A stretch of DNA of 64,000 bases. It comes from Fasciolopsis buskii (lineage: Eukaryota; Platyhelminthes; Trematoda; Plagiorchiida; Fasciolidae). Below are positions 37,010 to 49,855 of the stretch, piece after piece (position 1 is the first letter of the stretch; the number at the start of each line of letters is the position of its first letter). The stretch lies in assembly GCA_008360955.1 (NCBI GenBank), contig LUCM01009923.1, positions 20,064-84,063 on the forward strand, given 5' to 3'. Under the pieces are notes generated by a model. The model worked only from the letters and a program-made list of their open reading frames with translations. It had not been told where the DNA came from and did not search any database. The translations under genes were made by a program, and so were the position numbers.

Positions 37010-39460
37010 TATAACCATTTTTTTCACTGGCTTTTACACCTGACTGGTTAAACCAAATCATGCGAATCACAAAATAGCGCTTGAGAAGATATATAGAAGT
37101 GCATCAGAATCTCAGTGCAATATGCATGAACGAAAATATGACGCGCCTCAGATGATTTCGTAACGACCAGCAACGCTAAACGGTTGTCCGAAGCAAATTG
37201 TGTAACATGGGAGTTCGAACAAGTCATTTGTAATACTTTCTCTATGCTGGCAGCATCTGCGAGTGTCGTTTGAAATTGCAGTGGGGAATTGACGAAATAA
37301 TTATTACAAATTTTAATAACTTTACAGATGCAAGAAAATCACGGTAATAAGTTCATAGGAGAAAGAATGACTGGAGTATTTCGGGAAATTGACTGCATTC
37401 TACGCAAGTAAAAACTTCAAACCTACAAAGCGTTTGTGAAAGTGTGAACTGTTATCCTACACGGCAAATTAAGGTTTTTTTTGCATAATATAGTTTTTAC
37501 TAGGTCTGTAGCCAGCAAAATAAGACGGAAAATGTCAAAGTAAAGGGTTTTCAATGATTTGTGAAATCCCAAACAATGATAATCACGTCAGGTTTTTCAG
37601 TGAGAATGAAACAATCTTCTATCTTTTGGTGGGCATAGGTTAAGGGGTCTTCTTTCTTCGAAAACAGAGAGTTACGTTTCGATGAACAAATTTACCGTTT
37701 CATTAGACTACGGCGCGTCCAACTTTTATCCTAGAGTACACTACTCATCCTGCTCCAGGAAATTAAGCAGAAGGTGTCTTCTATGCACATATCACAGTTC
37801 TCGAAATTCTTCGGTTACTTCACTACAATGTGATTAATGGAGGGACTTGAAAAGTCAAATAAGTTAAGGAAAATGCCGAATTTCAGGCATCTGAGGTAAT
37901 GCAGCTTTAAGTTGCGTTTTCTAAAGGGAAGCTAATATTTTTCTATTTGTGTTAGTGCTTCAGTTGTTCAGCCCAACTGACGGGTTTGATATCTTAGGTA
38001 AACCGCGCTTTACAGGGTGCGATGTGGGCTATGCATTCATGCGCCCGAAAAAGCTATGTCGATCGAGCTAAAACAAAAGTGACACTGAAATTACTTCGGA
38101 CTTGTTACTTCACTTCTACGGTGAAAATAATGATTGTGGTGCAGTCAGATTTGCTTTCTCAAGATGCAATGCGACATACTAATGTGGGCTGCAGTGAGAT
38201 GGCGATGAAATTGGAAACCAATTGATTTAGTGTATCAAATCGTGACAGGAAGTGCTAAATTGTATTAGGCGGTAAAAGGAAATTAAACAAAGCTATACCA
38301 GTGAGGAATGTGAGGTAGTGTTGCAGATGACCAAACTCCCGAAGCGGGAAGCTCGCTGTCAACAAACAGCTCCGCAGTGTAGTCATTTCCATCAAAAAAG
38401 TTAACCAAATACTCAATGCAATTTACTTCGATGTTATGCATTATATAGTAAATTGAAGCAAGCTGCAATTATTTATTTGCCGGACATAAAAGTTTAGATT
38501 ACCACCACGATTGATTTCAGTTCCGTTAACTGGTTAGACTGACTAGTTCTTATGAGATGTTGTTCGACGTTTGAACAACTGTTTTCCTGGAAAGAAGGTT
38601 TTGTCTTGATTGAAAGTTCAGTGGACGTTTTTTCGGATGGCGTTTATGACCAAAGTTCTCTTGAAGATATTCAAGCGTTTGCTTAAAGGACCGATGCAAA
38701 ACAGTCGATGACTGACAAACATTATGTACCATTTGACTGCCTCTTAATTTTCGGTATTTTCAAGGATAGAGGTTCCAAAGTCCGAGTTCACTGCCTTACC
38801 TGCACGACTCTCGAAATGCTGTCAAATGACAGCTGGCCTCATGAGGATTCTGTTGAGGAAATTCCATTCACTGCCTTCTTTTGACAGAGGTATTTACGCC
38901 AAGGTTGAAAGCCGGAGGCGAAGTCTACACGTTGCTGACTAACCTCTAGTAATCAGTGATAGGTGGTCGGCTAAACTCTGATTCCAAACGAACCACGGAT
39001 GGTGCACTTCAAGCTCACCGACAATGGAGGAAGATTGAAGCACTAAGAACTCGGAATGTCTAACCTACATCTAATTAGGCATGAAATGATCAATAACTCG
39101 CCGTTTCCATTGGGTTAAATGGCATGGAAAGCGCCCGAAGCGTTTAGACGTTTATTTTCAACCGCAATTAATGAATGATTGCAGACAAATGGAGGCTTCT
39201 AAAAAAGCGAGTTGACTTTTTGGTCGAAAGAAATTGAGCATTCCGGCAGGTTCCGGCCAAGCACTTGTACCTGAGTGCGGCTCCTAATGATTTGGCAAAC
39301 AAAGCTCGATTTTTACTTGAAGAATTCTACACAGCAGTCAACACACAAAGTGTTCACCACCTACGCCCATAGCGACGAGCTTTCGAAAGTAGCACATGTC
39401 CACCCAAGTTCTGATCAAGATGACTGGCGGCTAAATAAAGAGATGAGTGAACTGGTGGAT
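37010..39460. other. Unassigned stretch
   Basis: No recognisable gene. A somewhat GC-richer segment near 38780-39030 has no long frame and no known motif. Confidence 0.35.
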
Positions 39461-39462
39461 TA

Positions 39463-39524
39463 ATTGACTGATTGATTTGTTGAGTGACTGACTGAATGGT
39501 TGATTGATTGTTTGTTCGATTGAC
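39463..39524 (+). repeat. Degenerate TGAT/TGAC tetranucleotide tract
   Basis: About 60 bases built from TGAC, TGAT and TTGT units (GACTGATTGATTTG, GTGACTGACTGAATGG, TTGATTGATTG). It is an imperfect microsatellite, with no sign of function. Confidence 0.75.
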
Positions 39525-40592
39525 AGCTCACCTGAGTTCCTGTATTAGCCTTTACTCACCTTCATTCTAAAATTCTAGAAACCACAAGAAAGCCTGATCA
39601 ATCGGAGGTTGAGTGAACACGATGATCAAGGTCTTACCGGTCTTTTATTCGTTATGAGAATGCTTGATTCAGTTTCCGCATGTCCTACCCGCTGTAATTG
39701 TAGTCTAAAATGGCTTATCGTTCAGTCTTGATGCTAGGATGAACGCTAACTGAAATCAACAACTGAAACCAACCCCATTACCACGATTTTGCAATCAACA
39801 TCTAAATGAAGCCCAGCAATAATGAGGTCAGCATGTTTGAAGGCAGTTACGGTAACATCTGCCTGGTCAACATTTGCAGATACTTTCAGTTACTTGTTAG
39901 CAATGTTTGATTAGATCACTCTTTCTGGGCAATTTATTTTTGACTAAAGCTCTGACGTTTCAGGTTCAACAATAAAACATCATAAATTCTTAATGCTGCT
40001 TCATTTTTTCCAACTTCTATTTCCACTGTGCCCTTTGGCTCACTGTATATTTGGCCATAGGTGACAGGTACCATCCGTTAGTATTGCAAATTATCGCCTT
40101 CATTCTGATCGAGTCGGTGTCACAAATCGATCGACAGCAAAGTTAATAATAGTCACATTACAGAATAATACCAAGTGCACCGGAAGAAAAGTAACTAAAA
40201 ACTATGGTCACTATAGTGTTTTTAATTAGGATGAATAAACACGGGAATACGGTGATAGTCGGAAAAGATTGATAACTTAAAAGTGCTAACCAAAGAAGTG
40301 TATGCAGTGAACATGGATTTCCGCAAGTCTCTTGCTTTATAGAACATTCGTTTGATCACGGTAGAATTACTTACCCAGTAAAATCACAGAAAATGACAGT
40401 ATCCTTGGGTGCCGAAAATCAAGGTTGATTAGGCAAAAAGAATTTCATGTATGTTTTTATGTGGCAAGATATTCAAAGTGAGTCCCAGATAAACCCCCAT
40501 GCAGCGTCACTATCTTACTCCTCAGTGACATCGTACCGCGGTTTCAACCATACTACAAATCGTCCGCAATTCATTAGTACATGAATAATTTT

Positions 40593-40617
40593 ACATATAT
40601 ATACCTATATATATATA
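40593..40617. repeat. AT microsatellite with an ACC interruption
   Basis: ACATATATATACCTATATATATATA: two AT runs separated by CC. Similar TATATACATATATA-type tracts occur near 20016, 35340 and 36409. Confidence 0.8.
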
Positions 40618-41199
40618 AGGCTCATATAATATGTTGAAGATGTTTTGCAACCACTGATAGCCAGCTTTGTTAGCCAATCAGGTATTCATCCCCAGATGCT
40701 TAATAAACTTATAGCATGTGCTGCTAGTTTTTGATGATCCCACTCTTACTAGATCCCAATGGGCTTTATTCTTTGGCTTGTTTAGGCTGATTTCTCTTCA
40801 ATATAATTTTTTTGCTTCAAATCTATTAGTCCATTTTCCGCACAAATACTGGTTAAGAGTGAACAAACAATAACGGAACCCTGTTTCACTTTCTTAAGAT
40901 AATAACGTTCCTTTTATTCCCACATTCTGTACCAGCTTTCAGACTGCTCCCTAACTTTTTTTCTTTTTCTGGTTTGCTTCCGTAACCTTTACCTTACAGA
41001 GTTTCTAACTAACTTTTAAAACCAACAAAATAGCCGAGCTTCCATGGTTTCCATCAGTGAATAGTGATTAAATACAATATGACAAAATAGGTGCACAGTG
41101 CCCGCATATGTTTCTCATAACCTTCATCTGCTATGTCCAGCATAGTCGTAATTGCAGTTTTCAATTGCTCTAGGGTAACCTCAGTGCATCTCAACTAGT

Positions 41200-41290
41200 A
41201 ATATTCGAACATAAAAATCCAGGGTCCGAAACCTAATCCCACTGGTCGCGGCTCGTCTTGACCAGCGACAATTTTCTGAATCGGCGTACG
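41200..41290 (-). mobile_element. Second tRNA-derived SINE-like head
   Basis: On the minus strand an A-box-like TGGTCAAGACG (41264-41254) precedes a B-box-like GGTTTCGGACC (41233-41223) at tRNA spacing. The intervening CCGCGACCAGTGGGATTA resembles an anticodon arm. The body would run towards lower coordinates, and its end is not defined. Its sequence differs from the unit at 36785, so it is probably a separate family or a strongly diverged copy. Confidence 0.35.
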
Positions 41291-41299
41291 ACTCATGTG

Positions 41300-44200
41300 A
41301 AATAGACAGACAGGATGCCCGTTTGCTAATACTTTTATTATTGTAATCATCTGTCTAATTAGCTCAGTTTAGCCATTGCGCAATTTCCCTGAATTCGACA
41401 AGTGAAATACCCACTCAGTTTTCCGCAGCCACAGAATGACAACCGGAGCACTGATAAGCGTATTATTCTGAAGTTTAATTTTCACACAATTTTTGGTCAC
41501 ATGCAAGTTCTTTTTAAAACAAAACACATTGATCCGAAATTTTAGTCTTTTATGTTCGTTCACTTTTCGCCTTACTGTTACAAGAACACTGGTTGTTAAT
41601 TCTTGCTTTTCCATCGTATACCTTGCGAGGCTTATTCTGTGAAAATCTTTTGGATCATAAACCAACGTCTTTGATTAGGCCAAACAATCTTACTGAATCC
41701 GCCGCATTTGGCAGCCTTTAATCTGCCCCCTAAATTTATTCCTCAATGTTATACTTTGGTGCGCCATTTTCCTGTTGAAGAACTGCAGTCACGATTATTG
41801 GCAAATAATTATATCTGTCCACCTGCCTTTAATTCAGCAAAAACAATGACAATGATTTATCAGGTACATAGCATTGAAAGGGCTGATTGGAATGTTAAGA
41901 ATCTGACATTTTCCTTGAGTTTCACCCACCTTTGTCATCTAAATAACTGAAGGTGACGATTTCATCAGTGTATCCGTGTGTATTGATGCGTGGCATATTT
42001 CATGTGATTTTCAGGCGCCTTTTTTAGGCTGACATTCATAAATTAGAAATAAAAGACAAGCAAGCTTTAACTAATGCAGTTAGTTAAACCATAACTTTGA
42101 TGGGGTATTGTTGACAAGAGAATGAATGGCTTCTGTGGAATGAATCATGAAAGATTCAAAGCCAAAAATATAAATGTGTTGAGTTTATCATTAGGAGGTG
42201 CGATTATATCATGTAACAACACATGACACGTGAAATTTTTCCCCGTTAATTGCTTTTCTGGTGCTCCATTACGAGCTGGATGGTGAACGGTTTTGAGGGG
42301 GACAGCACTGCCCTTGACTCATTTTCATATGACTAGCCTCATTCTAATAAATGATGTGAAATTGTGATGAACTGGCTCACCTAGTTTTCAATCAGATCGA
42401 AAATGAGTTAACAGTGAGTGGAAGAATCAAGGGAAACACATTTCGAAGTGACTTGTGAAAGTGACGACTGAGGTGAAACCGTTTAATTTCCGACATTTTG
42501 CGAAGGTCAAGATTCTGATCCGGACAAGGCTTCAGCACGGGTTTCAGTGGCGAGATGTGACCAGGTAGAGGGAAATTTCCTACGGCAGCTTCCGTTTGTT
42601 TCCAATAGATCTAATCCACTGCAGTGAGCGAAATCAATTCGCTCATTGGTAAAACAAGACAAGGAGCATTTCCCGTCCCTTTTACCAGTGCGGTCTGCAA
42701 TCCTGGTGACTGTTTCCTTCATTCAAGAACGAAAGCATGTGGAAACAATATCACAGAAAATTATAGCCGAAATACCCAACCCGATTAGGGTTATTGAATG
42801 GAAGTTTCATCATCACGGTGAAGTGAATATGATTAATTATTGGCATGTCTACACAGATCCAAGCTGACTGCTCATTCAGTAAAGTCGAACTGATTTGTTT
42901 TGATGATTTTATGGTTAACGCCTGATAAATTATTGTAAATGATGAGCGGTTACAGGAAATCATCGAATCAGATTGTTTATATGTGTGCAGTTTTCTGTCT
43001 TCAAAAATTCTGTTCATTGATAAAACTTACCCAATCATAGAGTAGTACTTTTGGCTATCCAACAACTTATCTGCTTTTGGACCTCTTTAAGTTAACACCC
43101 AACCCTTCATATTCTAACGAATCGACATAATTGGGTACACTGCATACTAAAAATAAATTTTGCCAACGATTTTTATTTTGGGATAAAAGCAAGGAAATTA
43201 TTGAGGGAAATATGTTGCAGGTGCATTTGAGCATGGATTTCAGTTGCTTATGAACTACCGGAATGGATCATCTCTCGGCAGTTTGTCACCGGTTTCGGAC
43301 AATACAAATTCCTGTTGATACCCAGTATTGTTAGCTGGTTAAATGATCGGTTTGCCGCTCAGAGCATCTGCGCGAGTTGCGCACGGCCTGTGAGATAAGG
43401 CTGTCAGGATACTAAATATATGTAACCCAGTTTGCACCAACCATATATCCTGTTTTAAGTTATACCTATCAAGCGAATTACCAGATCGCTGAGTCGATTT
43501 AGTGTCCGTAAAAACGAACTGTTTTCCATTCTTGAGGGTGTGATGGAAAATCTTTTAAACGGTTCAAATTGCTATCCCTCTTTTTAGTTCCCTTAAAATA
43601 TCACCTTCCTGGTGTAAGGAACTGTTTTTCTGTTTCTACGAGCCTTTAATGAAGATTGCTCAAAAATCAAATACGCTGGTTTACCTACTGTTTCTGTGAA
43701 TACCTCAGTAAAAGTTCTCTGGGGAAAACCTTTGCAAACCTGTGACCCAATACTTGTTTGATCTATGCACGCCCCCGAGTGAATGATAATAATCACTGGG
43801 TATAATAGTCTAAAGCCATTGCAGTCAGTCAAAACCATGACTGCGCGATGCAAGTGACTTCTCGCGCATTTAGGTCTTTTATGTTGAGCAACTTACGGAT
43901 GGCCGCAGAAATTAGGACCCACGTACCGCTGCATGCAGCCAATAATAGGAATAGACTGACTACTGAAGGATTCACAAATTAATACCCTCCTCAAAATGGC
44001 CCTCATTACATTTCTGGATGTAACTAAATGCGTCCAAGACCAAGTCCAGAGCAGCCACACCTGGATTTACAGATCAAATTAATATCAGTCTGGGTATTAT
44101 TTGAGCAATGCAACGTAAAATTGCATGAAACTACTAGAAATTATAAATCCTGAGTCGAAGGTTTTATTAAGTGACCTTGCAAAATTAGCAGACCTTGTTT

Positions 44201-47200
44201 CTGAAAGTATGCTGGACCGAGGTTCAACTCAAGCATTTGCCAAATCTACCGTGTATACAACGCGACACAGCATTGAAGCAAAGCAAATAAGAGCAATTGT
44301 GATGTTCGGATTTGGAGTGAGCAGGCAGAATTAAGTCAACGATAGCAAATATTATGAGTAGGCGCTGAATTGGCTCCAGCGCAAACGAATGCAACGAGAA
44401 AATCAAAATGGAATCAAAATACGTTCGAGTTCTATTTGCAGCGCATGCATTTACATAGGAAGTTGGAAATATTCCAATTGGTGAAATGCGTTTCGTCCAG
44501 TCGACTCTGAGAAACTTTTGGATTTTGCAACCGCTTGCGGCCACTTTTCTCATTGGTTGCTTGTCAACGCAAGTCAATGCCAAGCGGTATTGGAATGTAT
44601 CAGGAGACTTGCACCTAAATTCACCAGGATAACTTCTGGATTTGAAAAAAACAACAGACAGTCAATTTGCCTGGTTATATGGGAAACGGATTAGGCATAA
44701 AGTGGAATCGTGAGCACGAATCGACTGAGCCTATGCAGCAAGGATTTACTACTAGCGGGGTCTTTGTGGATTCGGTGATGTGGACCATGAAGGATTCCAC
44801 TGCAAAACCTTTGCATGTTTCTGATGATGGAGTAAGGTAATCTAGCCATTTAGAATAATTGGTTGTGGCCTTTTCATTTTCATGAATGCTTTATTCAGCA
44901 GCTTGGGTGGTGGTGACAAACGAGCACAACCACTGAGGTGTTAAACGAGCAGGAAATAACGTTTAACAAAAGTTAATTACACATGCTGGTCTGAGACCCT
45001 TTTCATGGTAATAAAACATTCTCACTCGATTAAACACAGAAACAACATGGTCCTGCTAGACTGGGCTTTTAGTTAAAGGCGATAAATCTATTATTTCTCA
45101 AAAATTGAGAGATAGGATGTGAGCTTTCGACGAGATATCGAGATCAGAAAAGCCAAACCGAACGGTAGAGACCGCAACGGTATTGGAATAGAGTAGGCCA
45201 GCCGCAACACTCTCAGTGTGCCTTATGATAAAAGTCTTCCATAGTGGGTGTTCACGTTTACAACAAAAAGGGCTAAAGCGTCAAATCCTGTGGAATACTT
45301 TGAGTGAAATCAGGAATGGGATACTTTTACCCTCTGCATTGTGTAGCTTGTTCGGGATTTCAAAACTTATGTGGCAAAATTTTATTCGTTCAGGCCTTGA
45401 AATCATGACCTGAAAGAATGCCCATACATTCTGCCCATATATGGAAATGTATCTCCAGGACAGACCATTAACCGTTAAATTGTTTCCATGCGTTTAAAGA
45501 ATCCGAGGCCCGAGTAGTCAGCCGACAAAACATTTGCAAGAATCTGATTTTATAAATCAATATCGTTTAATTAGCAGGTGTACCCGTGGTGACTCATTAC
45601 CACAGCTCTATATTCGCCACGGTTAGCGTCAAGTGCGTTGACGTGGTTACTCTTTTGAATCTGGACCATCACAGAAGGCAAAGGTTCAACAGAAAGAACC
45701 GAAAACAAAGGTGACTAGCGAGACAATCAAGAAGAGGGCCCAAATTCTACGAAAACACTATGGGTTCGAGAGGTCGTAACGATAACCCAAAGACGAAGTT
45801 AAATATAACTAGATAAAATAATAAGCACACTCAAACCTTTGAGCAGAGACTTTACAAAACCATGAGTACTGCACCAAACTAGGGTGAATAATACCTCCAG
45901 GGGTCGTGGCCTACTACGTACCTTTCACTCAAAGTAAAAACCATGTCAGGTTTCATCAGCTCCAGATAGTCACGACCATTTTGAGCTTCTCAGAAATATG
46001 CGGCATAATCAGCCATTTTTCGTCACTGGTGTCCAGTATCGTGCTGACTTAATAACACGAACTGAAGGCAGTCATGTGACTGAAACATAATAAAATCTCC
46101 AGATCATTTTCATCAATAGGAGACGACTGCTTTTTGCTGTGAAGATTATATCAACAAAAACGACCACAGAAAAATGGTTTAGTGGGAATCTCGAGTACAA
46201 CTTTATCACAAGCTTGCACGTATGGGTTTAAATGCGTGCAAGTCTGCACCTGTTCGTAGGTCGAACGTCTTGATATCAATTTAGCTCGAAAGGTTCAGCT
46301 GCCACTGATATCCTATAGGCATCCAGTGTCATGTAAATAACTTGGAGTTCAAAAGGTTGGTCAAGGTTAATCATAGCCAGCAAGCTACTGTGACTCAGCT
46401 GGTCATCTTATTTGGTGGCCGGTGATCCTAGAGTCTGCTTGGTTGTGACCCGTTTCCTTCATTGAAAAAGAGGGTCTTGGTCCTTCGCTTTATTTTACAC
46501 GATATAGCTTACCGCCACATGCCAGCTTTTCGTGCAGAAGCTGAAAAGAAAAAAAGAGTAATCTGACCCAGTTTTTTTGCTTCAGTCTACATTTACTAAA
46601 AAGCTGGCTTTTCCCAAAGCATATTAGCATTTCTGCCGTTTAGACTAGTTATCATTAGGCATCTTTTGTTGTCGAATAGAAAATTAACAGCGAACTGGTT
46701 CCTTGGGAACATTAGTTGCCTTGAATGAAACCCATTATTTTTTATAACCTCGTAGAAGTTGCATTAAGCAACTAAGATTTTTTTCAATTTCCAGTACCAA
46801 CCACAACATGCATGGTTTATGCTGAAACAGCATGAACCCGTAAAGTGGGCTGAACTCAAATTTGTGATTAGACATTTTACCCCGACATTCAAAATTCCGG
46901 CTCGGAAGTAACCGCACTTATTATTATGTAGTTTATAATTACTGTCTCCGTTAATGATTTTTTGATTTTGTTCAGTACATCTCATCCGACTTTGTGATCC
47001 GCTTGGTACATCTCCGAAGCATCAAACCATCTAATACAATGCGTATGGCGGGTGCTGCGAATGGGATCGGAACACACGAATATTTGCTAGTTCGTGACAC
47101 CTACTTAGATTTTTTATTAAATACCCAGCGCACAGACACAAATGACTTAAAAGTAAATGCATTAGTACCAATTGTTCCTAGACTGAATATCCCTAAACTT

Positions 47201-49690
47201 CTGCGGCATGTTTCAATGTGGGGATAAATAATTATAACTACAGGTTTCAGTGCGTGGTCATCATGTGCTTTTGAGGTAATCAGTGAATAAATTTTCGTTT
47301 ACACCGTGAAACTCTTGTTTGGGCGAACAATAGTACATGACCTAATACGAATTAAGAGGCAAGTAAATAGATGAGTTGAAGATGCTGACATATTTGAAAA
47401 AAACTGGGGGTCCTAGCGGGTGACTGGATCACTATCTTTTCACCGAATCACCTTGATAAGTACAACGCTCAGAGGTACATCAGCACACGAATAATTAAAT
47501 GAACTGCAAGTTTTTTGCTTATCCGATGTAGGCACACAGTAAATGAGGCATTGAAAATTCAGCACAGGACTATTCACAAACTATTGGGACACACGTAAAT
47601 CCCCATTCTTCTTAGTAGTTATTGAATTGTATTTGAGACATCCGTGGCTGGTATATTGTGAAGTACTTCGCTGTTGGGAAGTTTACGGGAGCCGTTCGCG
47701 AAGAGTGCAAGGGCGAGTATTAATTCTCAGTTCATCCGCATAAAGAATGCAGTGTCTGTGAATTTTGTAGGTTACTGACGTCAAGTAGATTACCTCCGAA
47801 AACTGGGTCACTCTGATTCAAGTGTTTAATTATATGACACGGCTCGAGTAACAAAATCACGGGTTTGCCTCCCCAAAAACCTCAGTAATCAGTTCGGCAA
47901 CTGATCTGACGAAGACCCATCTTCTTGAATGTTAGACAAACTCATCATTCACACTCGGCTTAAGGGAAACCGTGATATCGAGTGAATCTGCGGATTTAGC
48001 ATGAGCTTCACCTGTTTACATTCCCAGTAGTATATCTCCGCTAAACTAGCTGCACTAACCGTTAACAAAGAAATAAATTCACTCATTATTCTTGCACTCA
48101 TACTCAGTTCCCATCAATTCCACGGTGATTTGATAAATAACCGTGTTCGTGGACCGCCTGATGACGCACTGATTAAAAATATTAGGGCAGAATACAACTG
48201 GCTATTTGAAACAGGCGTGAAGCCCGGGCTATATATAACCGGAGTAACAGCAGAATGTGGAATGTTCGTGTATGACAATTTCGACATAATAGAACTTCAA
48301 CTTAGAATACGTACAACGTGAAGTTTATGCGAAAGCACCATACCCACGTAGAAGAAATGTCTGAATACTCCACCTCCAGCTTGTGGTAACTTCCATGTAC
48401 ATTCTGAGGCCGACATCGATATGGCATTGTGACGTAGATGCCTCAGTTACACGGGATTGAAGCTCATTGGTAAATGAATAGAACCGCAGCCTTATTCCCC
48501 ATCCGTCAGCAAGAATTTATTACCTTTATTTATCAGTCATAAACGTTAACCTGGGGATGAAAAATGAAGCGCACAGAAAGCTCACGGCTCTTAGGATTGT
48601 AAAAGCATCAGTGTTCAGTGAAAACAACGGTTCATTTCTAAGGCCAAATTTGCTGAGTGTCATTGACTAAAGAATAACAGTTTACAATCACATGGCAAAA
48701 TATTAATGAACATGTTGCCTATCCTGTTTAAGGTTTATCATCATCAGTGGGAGCGAACAAAAATTCAGCCAACGCAGCAATTCAAAACCAAACAATTTAC
48801 AGACTGTTGCAATCTAAAATACTACAAACCGTTTATACAACTGGGTTCTATGGAGCAAGTGTGAGTGATTAAATTTAATGATCCTATGGGTTTAAAGCGG
48901 GAAGATACATAGCATTAAACATGATGCTCTAAAACACATACGACAACTTGAAAACCCAAGCGGAGTTAAAATTTGCTCATGAAAACGCGTGTGAGCGTAA
49001 AAAGGTTGCTTGGTCACTGTGCAGCCTACTCCTTGTTGCAAACAAAAGTACAGTGCTTGAAATGGAACCTCTTTTATGTGGAAAGAATGAGCCTACATTA
49101 TTTCTGTTGTAGTATTTTCAAGTAAAAAAGGTACAAATGTTGATGTACAAAAAGGAAAGTACTTGTCCAGGTATATGATATTCCGCCTTTGGGGCACTTT
49201 TAATTGGATTATTACAAACCTTTAAGAACCTCATATCTGTAATATAGTTGGCTCTTCATAAGCACCCGATTCGGTAAAGACTGCAACTCTCAAACGAACG
49301 AAATTTATCAGGATTCCGTCCAAAATATGTGATCAGAACAAACAGCTGCTTTTGACGATTTACTGACCAGCGGTTATAATCCCAATATTTAATCCAAATA
49401 CTAAAGATGGTACCAACGACGAGTCGGTCAGTTAGCTAAAAGGAAACGGAAATTAAAAAATATTTTAGAAAACTGGAGAGAATATACTTTTGTTTCAATA
49501 ACTTCTGGATAATATCACAACGGCGGACGAGAGATTTTGAAAATTATCAGTCATTCCTCGACAGAAAACTTTAAAGCACCCCGGAAAAATTCCTCCAAAT
49601 AAAGATTTCCAGGACTTATACTTCGTTCCCGGGTGAACTTAGTACTGTTTCCGACATTCTGGGTAATTGCCACCAACGTGCTTGTTAACT
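41300..49690. other. Long unassigned stretch
   Basis: About 8 kb with short unsupported open frames on both strands. The frame at 44125-44334 plus (MKLLEIINPESKVLLSDLAK) has a plausible helical composition but no good splice sites. No transposon protein, RNA gene or known motif was identified. Confidence 0.4.
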
Positions 49691-49703
49691 GTGAAGGATA
49701 TAA

Positions 49704-49852
49704 TGTAAAACTTATCTTGAGAAAGACTACCCACGGTAGTTGAAACGTTGGCGGATTACGTTTACTAACAACGCTGTTATTAACATCATACCATTGGCAG
49801 TTAAAACCAGTGCATGAACCATTGTTTTTTCGATACACTCCTTGCAACATTT
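49704..49852 (-). mobile_element. Penelope-like repeat copy, reverse orientation
   Basis: The reverse complement aligns along its whole length with 19283-19434: start AAATGTTGCAAGGAGTGTATCG, middle ACAGCGTTGTTAGTAAACG, end CTTTCTCAAGATAAGTTTTACA. The central stem is slightly changed (GACTACCCACGGTAGTT) and the AT hairpin is degraded. There is no inverted head here. No clear target duplication is visible. The ends coincide with those of the other copies, which supports a defined mobile unit. A 126-codon minus frame that runs through it (49551-49931) is probably fortuitous. Confidence 0.6.
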
Positions 49853-49855
49853 GGT

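Noticed and set aside
43345..43400. GC-rich stretch resembling part of a tRNA-like head
   Set aside because: No A-box/B-box pair with proper spacing could be found.
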